Positions 48,542-50,389 of a DNA stretch of 50,389 nt are shown one piece after another. Under the pieces are notes generated by a model. That model was not told the origin of the DNA. It did no database searches and saw only the letters and a list, made by a program, of their open reading frames with translations. The position numbers and the translations under genes are program-made. The first letter of the stretch is position 1. Every line of letters starts with the position of its first letter. Source of the DNA: Limosilactobacillus alvi (lineage in GTDB: Bacteria > Bacillota > Bacilli > Lactobacillales > Lactobacillaceae); contig NZ_JACJJQ010000010.1 in assembly GCF_016900115.1 (NCBI RefSeq), positions 1-50,389 of the forward strand. The letters are read 5' to 3'.

Positions 48542-50062
48542 ATGGAATATCTGTTGGGAATCGATGTAGGAACCGTCCGGACAAAAGGAATTTTGTACGA
48601 CAGCAAATTGCAACCAAAGAAAGGTTTTCGCGAAACGTATCCTTTGTATCGGGATGCAAAAGGAATGGCTGAACAAGAGCCCGCTGAGGTTTTAGCAGCG
48701 GTCGAAAAGGTTATTAATCAAGCCTATCAAGAAGTACAACGAAATAATTGTGATTTGCTAGCCATCGCTTTTTCAAGTGAAAATCAAAGTTTACTACTTT
48801 TGGATGAAAATTTTCAACCAATCAGTCGGATCTTAACCTGGGCAGATACGCGAGCTCGGTTGGTAGCGAGTCGGGTAAAACGAAATCTGATTGCCCGGGA
48901 GCTTTACATGGATACTGGGACGCCAATTCATCCAATGTCACCATTTACAAAATTACTCTGGTTGAAAGAAGACCAACCAGAACGGTTGAAAGCTACCACC
49001 TATGTTGCTGATATTAAGTCATATCTGTTTCACCATTTTTTTGGCGAATTCAAGATTGATATTTCGGTAGCTTCTTGTTCGGGAATGTGGAATATTAATA
49101 CCCGGACTTGGGATCGTCAGGCTCTAGAAATGACAGGAATAAGTACGAGTCAACTACCGGAAATTGTTGAGAGTACTACCCAAGCAATTGGCCTGACGAC
49201 GAGGGCTCAAAAAGAATTACACGTTCCGGTACAGACGCCATTTGTATACGGTGCTTTCGGAGGGGCCTCCTCAAATATTGGAATGGGGGCGGTTGATGCT
49301 TCCACAGCAGCGATTGCAATTGGGACTTCAGCCGCTGTCCGCGTCATCACGGATTCACCAGTTATCGATCCACATCAACGCCTTTTTTGTTACACTTTGG
49401 ATAATGAACACTGGGTTGTTGGGGGACCATTAAATAATGGTGGTGATGTTTATCAATGGGCGGTTAATCACTTAGTTGACGCTAAAGCGGTTACAAATGA
49501 AAAAAAGACGCCATTTCAATTAGCAAATCAAATTATCGAAGGTGTTCCAGCTGGTTCGCACGGTTTAATTTTCCATCCTTTCTTGGGGGGAGAACGGGCG
49601 CCAATCTGGGATGCTAATGCTCGAGGCTCATTCTTCGGCTTGAACTTACTGCATACTCGGGCGGATATGCTACGTTCAGTGATGGAAGGGATTACCATGA
49701 ATGTCGGTAGTGTCTTTGAAGTTGTTCGCGATCTAGTTGGTGATCCAGAAAAAATTATGGCATCTGGTGGCTTTACTGATTCCGAAGTATGGCGCCAAAT
49801 GTTAGCTGATGTAATTGGCTTTCCAGTTGGGGTAGCAATGGCCCATGGTGGCTGTTGCCTTGGGGCAGCAACAATTGCCCTCAAGAGCCTAGGGCGGATT
49901 GATGATTACGCTGAAGTAAAGGGGATGCTTAGTCAGCCTGAGGTTTATGATCCAGATGACATGGCGGCCTATACTTATCAAAAGTACCAGCCGCTTTTCA
50001 ACCAAGTTGAACATCTTTTAACCCCAGCCTACGAAGCGATTTCCCAATTACAAGAGAAATGA
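48542..50062 (+). CDS. gntK: Gluconokinase, FGGY family
   Basis: A 506-residue FGGY sugar kinase. The N-terminal ATPase motif LLGIDVGTVRTKGILYD, the second phosphate motif AIAIGTSAAVRV, the substrate region WADTRA and the adenosine motif ASGGFTDSEVWRQMLADV are all present. Among FGGY subfamilies it looks like the gluconokinases of lactobacilli, making 6-phosphogluconate; xylulokinase is less likely. No gnd or gluconate permease is adjacent. The ATG follows AGAAAGAGGAAAAGTAA. A copy of the dispersed element begins at its stop codon. Confidence 0.87.
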   Translation: MEYLLGIDVGTVRTKGILYDSKLQPKKGFRETYPLYRDAKGMAEQEPAEVLAAVEKVINQAYQEVQRNNCDLLAIAFSSENQSLLLLDENFQPISRILTWADTRARLVASRVKRNLIARELYMDTGTPIHPMSPFTKLLWLKEDQPERLKATTYVADIKSYLFHHFFGEFKIDISVASCSGMWNINTRTWDRQALEMTGISTSQLPEIVESTTQAIGLTTRAQKELHVPVQTPFVYGAFGGASSNIGMGAVDASTAAIAIGTSAAVRVITDSPVIDPHQRLFCYTLDNEHWVVGGPLNNGGDVYQWAVNHLVDAKAVTNEKKTPFQLANQIIEGVPAGSHGLIFHPFLGGERAPIWDANARGSFFGLNLLHTRADMLRSVMEGITMNVGSVFEVVRDLVGDPEKIMASGGFTDSEVWRQMLADVIGFPVGVAMAHGGCCLGAATIALKSLGRIDDYAEVKGMLSQPEVYDPDDMAAYTYQKYQPLFNQVEHLLTPAYEAISQLQEK

Positions 50063-50205
50063 GGTTGGGAAAAAAGCTCCTTGACGGCCTGGTTGGGATA
50101 AGAAGGACGAAGGTTGATTCATTAGAATCGACCTTTCGTTCGCACTTATCCGCTAAGGCCGTGCTTTTTGACCTTAGTTACTGAGTAACATTCGGAGATG
50201 ACAAA
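50063..50205 (+). repeat. Dispersed 3'-UTR structured element, copy E
   Basis: The cleanest copy, starting immediately after the gluconokinase stop codon. The long hairpin (about 50074-50167) pairs AAAAAGC, ACGGCCT, GGATAAG, CGAA and GGTTGATTC with their partners on the 3' arm around ATTA, with small internal loops. The palindrome GTTACTGAGTAAC and ATTCGGAGATGACAAA follow. Confidence 0.92.
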
Positions 50206-50217
50206 CAACCTAAGATT

Positions 50218-50253
50218 AGTTCAGGATGAATTTTACCATCCTGGACTTTTTTA
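50218..50253 (+). terminator. Terminator after element copy E
   Basis: AGTTCAGGATG pairs with CATCCTGGACT around AATTTTAC, followed by TTTTTTATT. Unlike the other copies it lacks the GGGAAGAA/TTCTTCCC body. Confidence 0.85.
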
Positions 50254-50389
50254 TTACCCTAAAGATAGAGCTAAGGTCGTCCATAGCCTCAGGGACTGCG
50301 AGTCCGTATCACAAAATGACCTCCGCTATCTTTGCTTTGATATTTTGATTTTCAGGTTGTGGGACTACGAGTTCGAGTATAGGAAATGA
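50254..50389 (+). other. Window end: structured, partly repeated sequence, gene uncertain
   Basis: AAAGATAG pairs with CTATCTTT, enclosing AGGTC/GACCT and the small hairpin GGACTGCGAGTCC. A related string GGGACTACGAGTTCGAGTAT occurs near the end. A 63-codon frame runs to the last base from 50198, but it begins inside the dispersed element, has no ribosome binding site and crosses these hairpins. I do not call it a gene. Confidence 0.35.

Noticed and set aside
50198-50389. 63-residue open frame at the window end
   Set aside because: It starts inside the dispersed element, lacks a ribosome binding site and crosses a terminator and other hairpins.

Overview
The window reads as a chromosomal segment of a low- to mid-GC member of the Lactobacillaceae, most likely a heterofermentative one such as Limosilactobacillus. 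The reasons are the LacI / MFS / maltose phosphorylase / beta-phosphoglucomutase locus, PepC and proline-iminopeptidase-type peptidases, the dut-radA-yacL-cysS-mrnC-rlmB-sigma-rpmG-secE-nusG-rplK-rplA gene order, strong AGGAGG ribosome binding sites and Bacillota-type leader RNAs. The genus is inferred from gene content and style, not from an alignment. I see no phage, plasmid, complete insertion sequence or CRISPR array.

Left part (1-20 kb): a multicopper oxidase, a universal stress protein, two tandem VIT/CCC1-type metal transporters behind an exact PerR-box palindrome, a GntR/ABC/membrane-protein operon, a DtxR/MntR-type regulator, a PAP2 phosphatase, and the maltose locus with two LacI-type operators on its promoter. 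Then come an esterase-like hydrolase divergent from a GNAT, a lysine riboswitch with a lysine-type permease, a deoxynucleoside kinase, five tRNA genes (Val, Leu, Gly, Arg, Pro) and a secreted matrixin-like protease.

Middle part (20-31 kb): a 2H phosphoesterase, a flavodoxin, the KtrB/KtrA potassium system, and a fumarase / fumarate reductase / dicarboxylate transporter module that looks like a reductive malate/fumarate-to-succinate path. Two long gene-free stretches (22.9-23.6 kb and 28.0-28.9 kb) are rich in hairpins and terminators and look like sources of noncoding RNA. A SteT-like Ser/Thr permease on the minus strand is preceded by a complete ribosome-mediated attenuator: promoter, 22-codon leader peptide with a Ser/Thr run, a 1:2 pause hairpin, a 2:3 antiterminator and a 3:4 terminator. 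This is the most striking regulatory object in the window.

Right part (30.6-50.4 kb): rplJ-rplL with an L10 leader, an alpha/beta-hydrolase peptidase, a glutamate-cysteine ligase plus glutamine-amidotransferase-type hydrolase pair, PepC, a sugar acetyltransferase, rpiA with a GNAT, then the information-processing cluster from dut to rplA and an FGGY gluconokinase. rplK-rplA and rplJ-rplL, usually contiguous, lie about 15 kb apart here, and gltX is absent from its usual place before cysS.

A dispersed structured element of about 140-380 bp occurs at least five times (about 3.95, 13.6, 37.2, 41.9 and 50.1 kb). It always lies directly downstream of a gene, in the same orientation as that gene, and before the terminator. 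It folds as a long hairpin with at least one compensatory base-pair change between copies.
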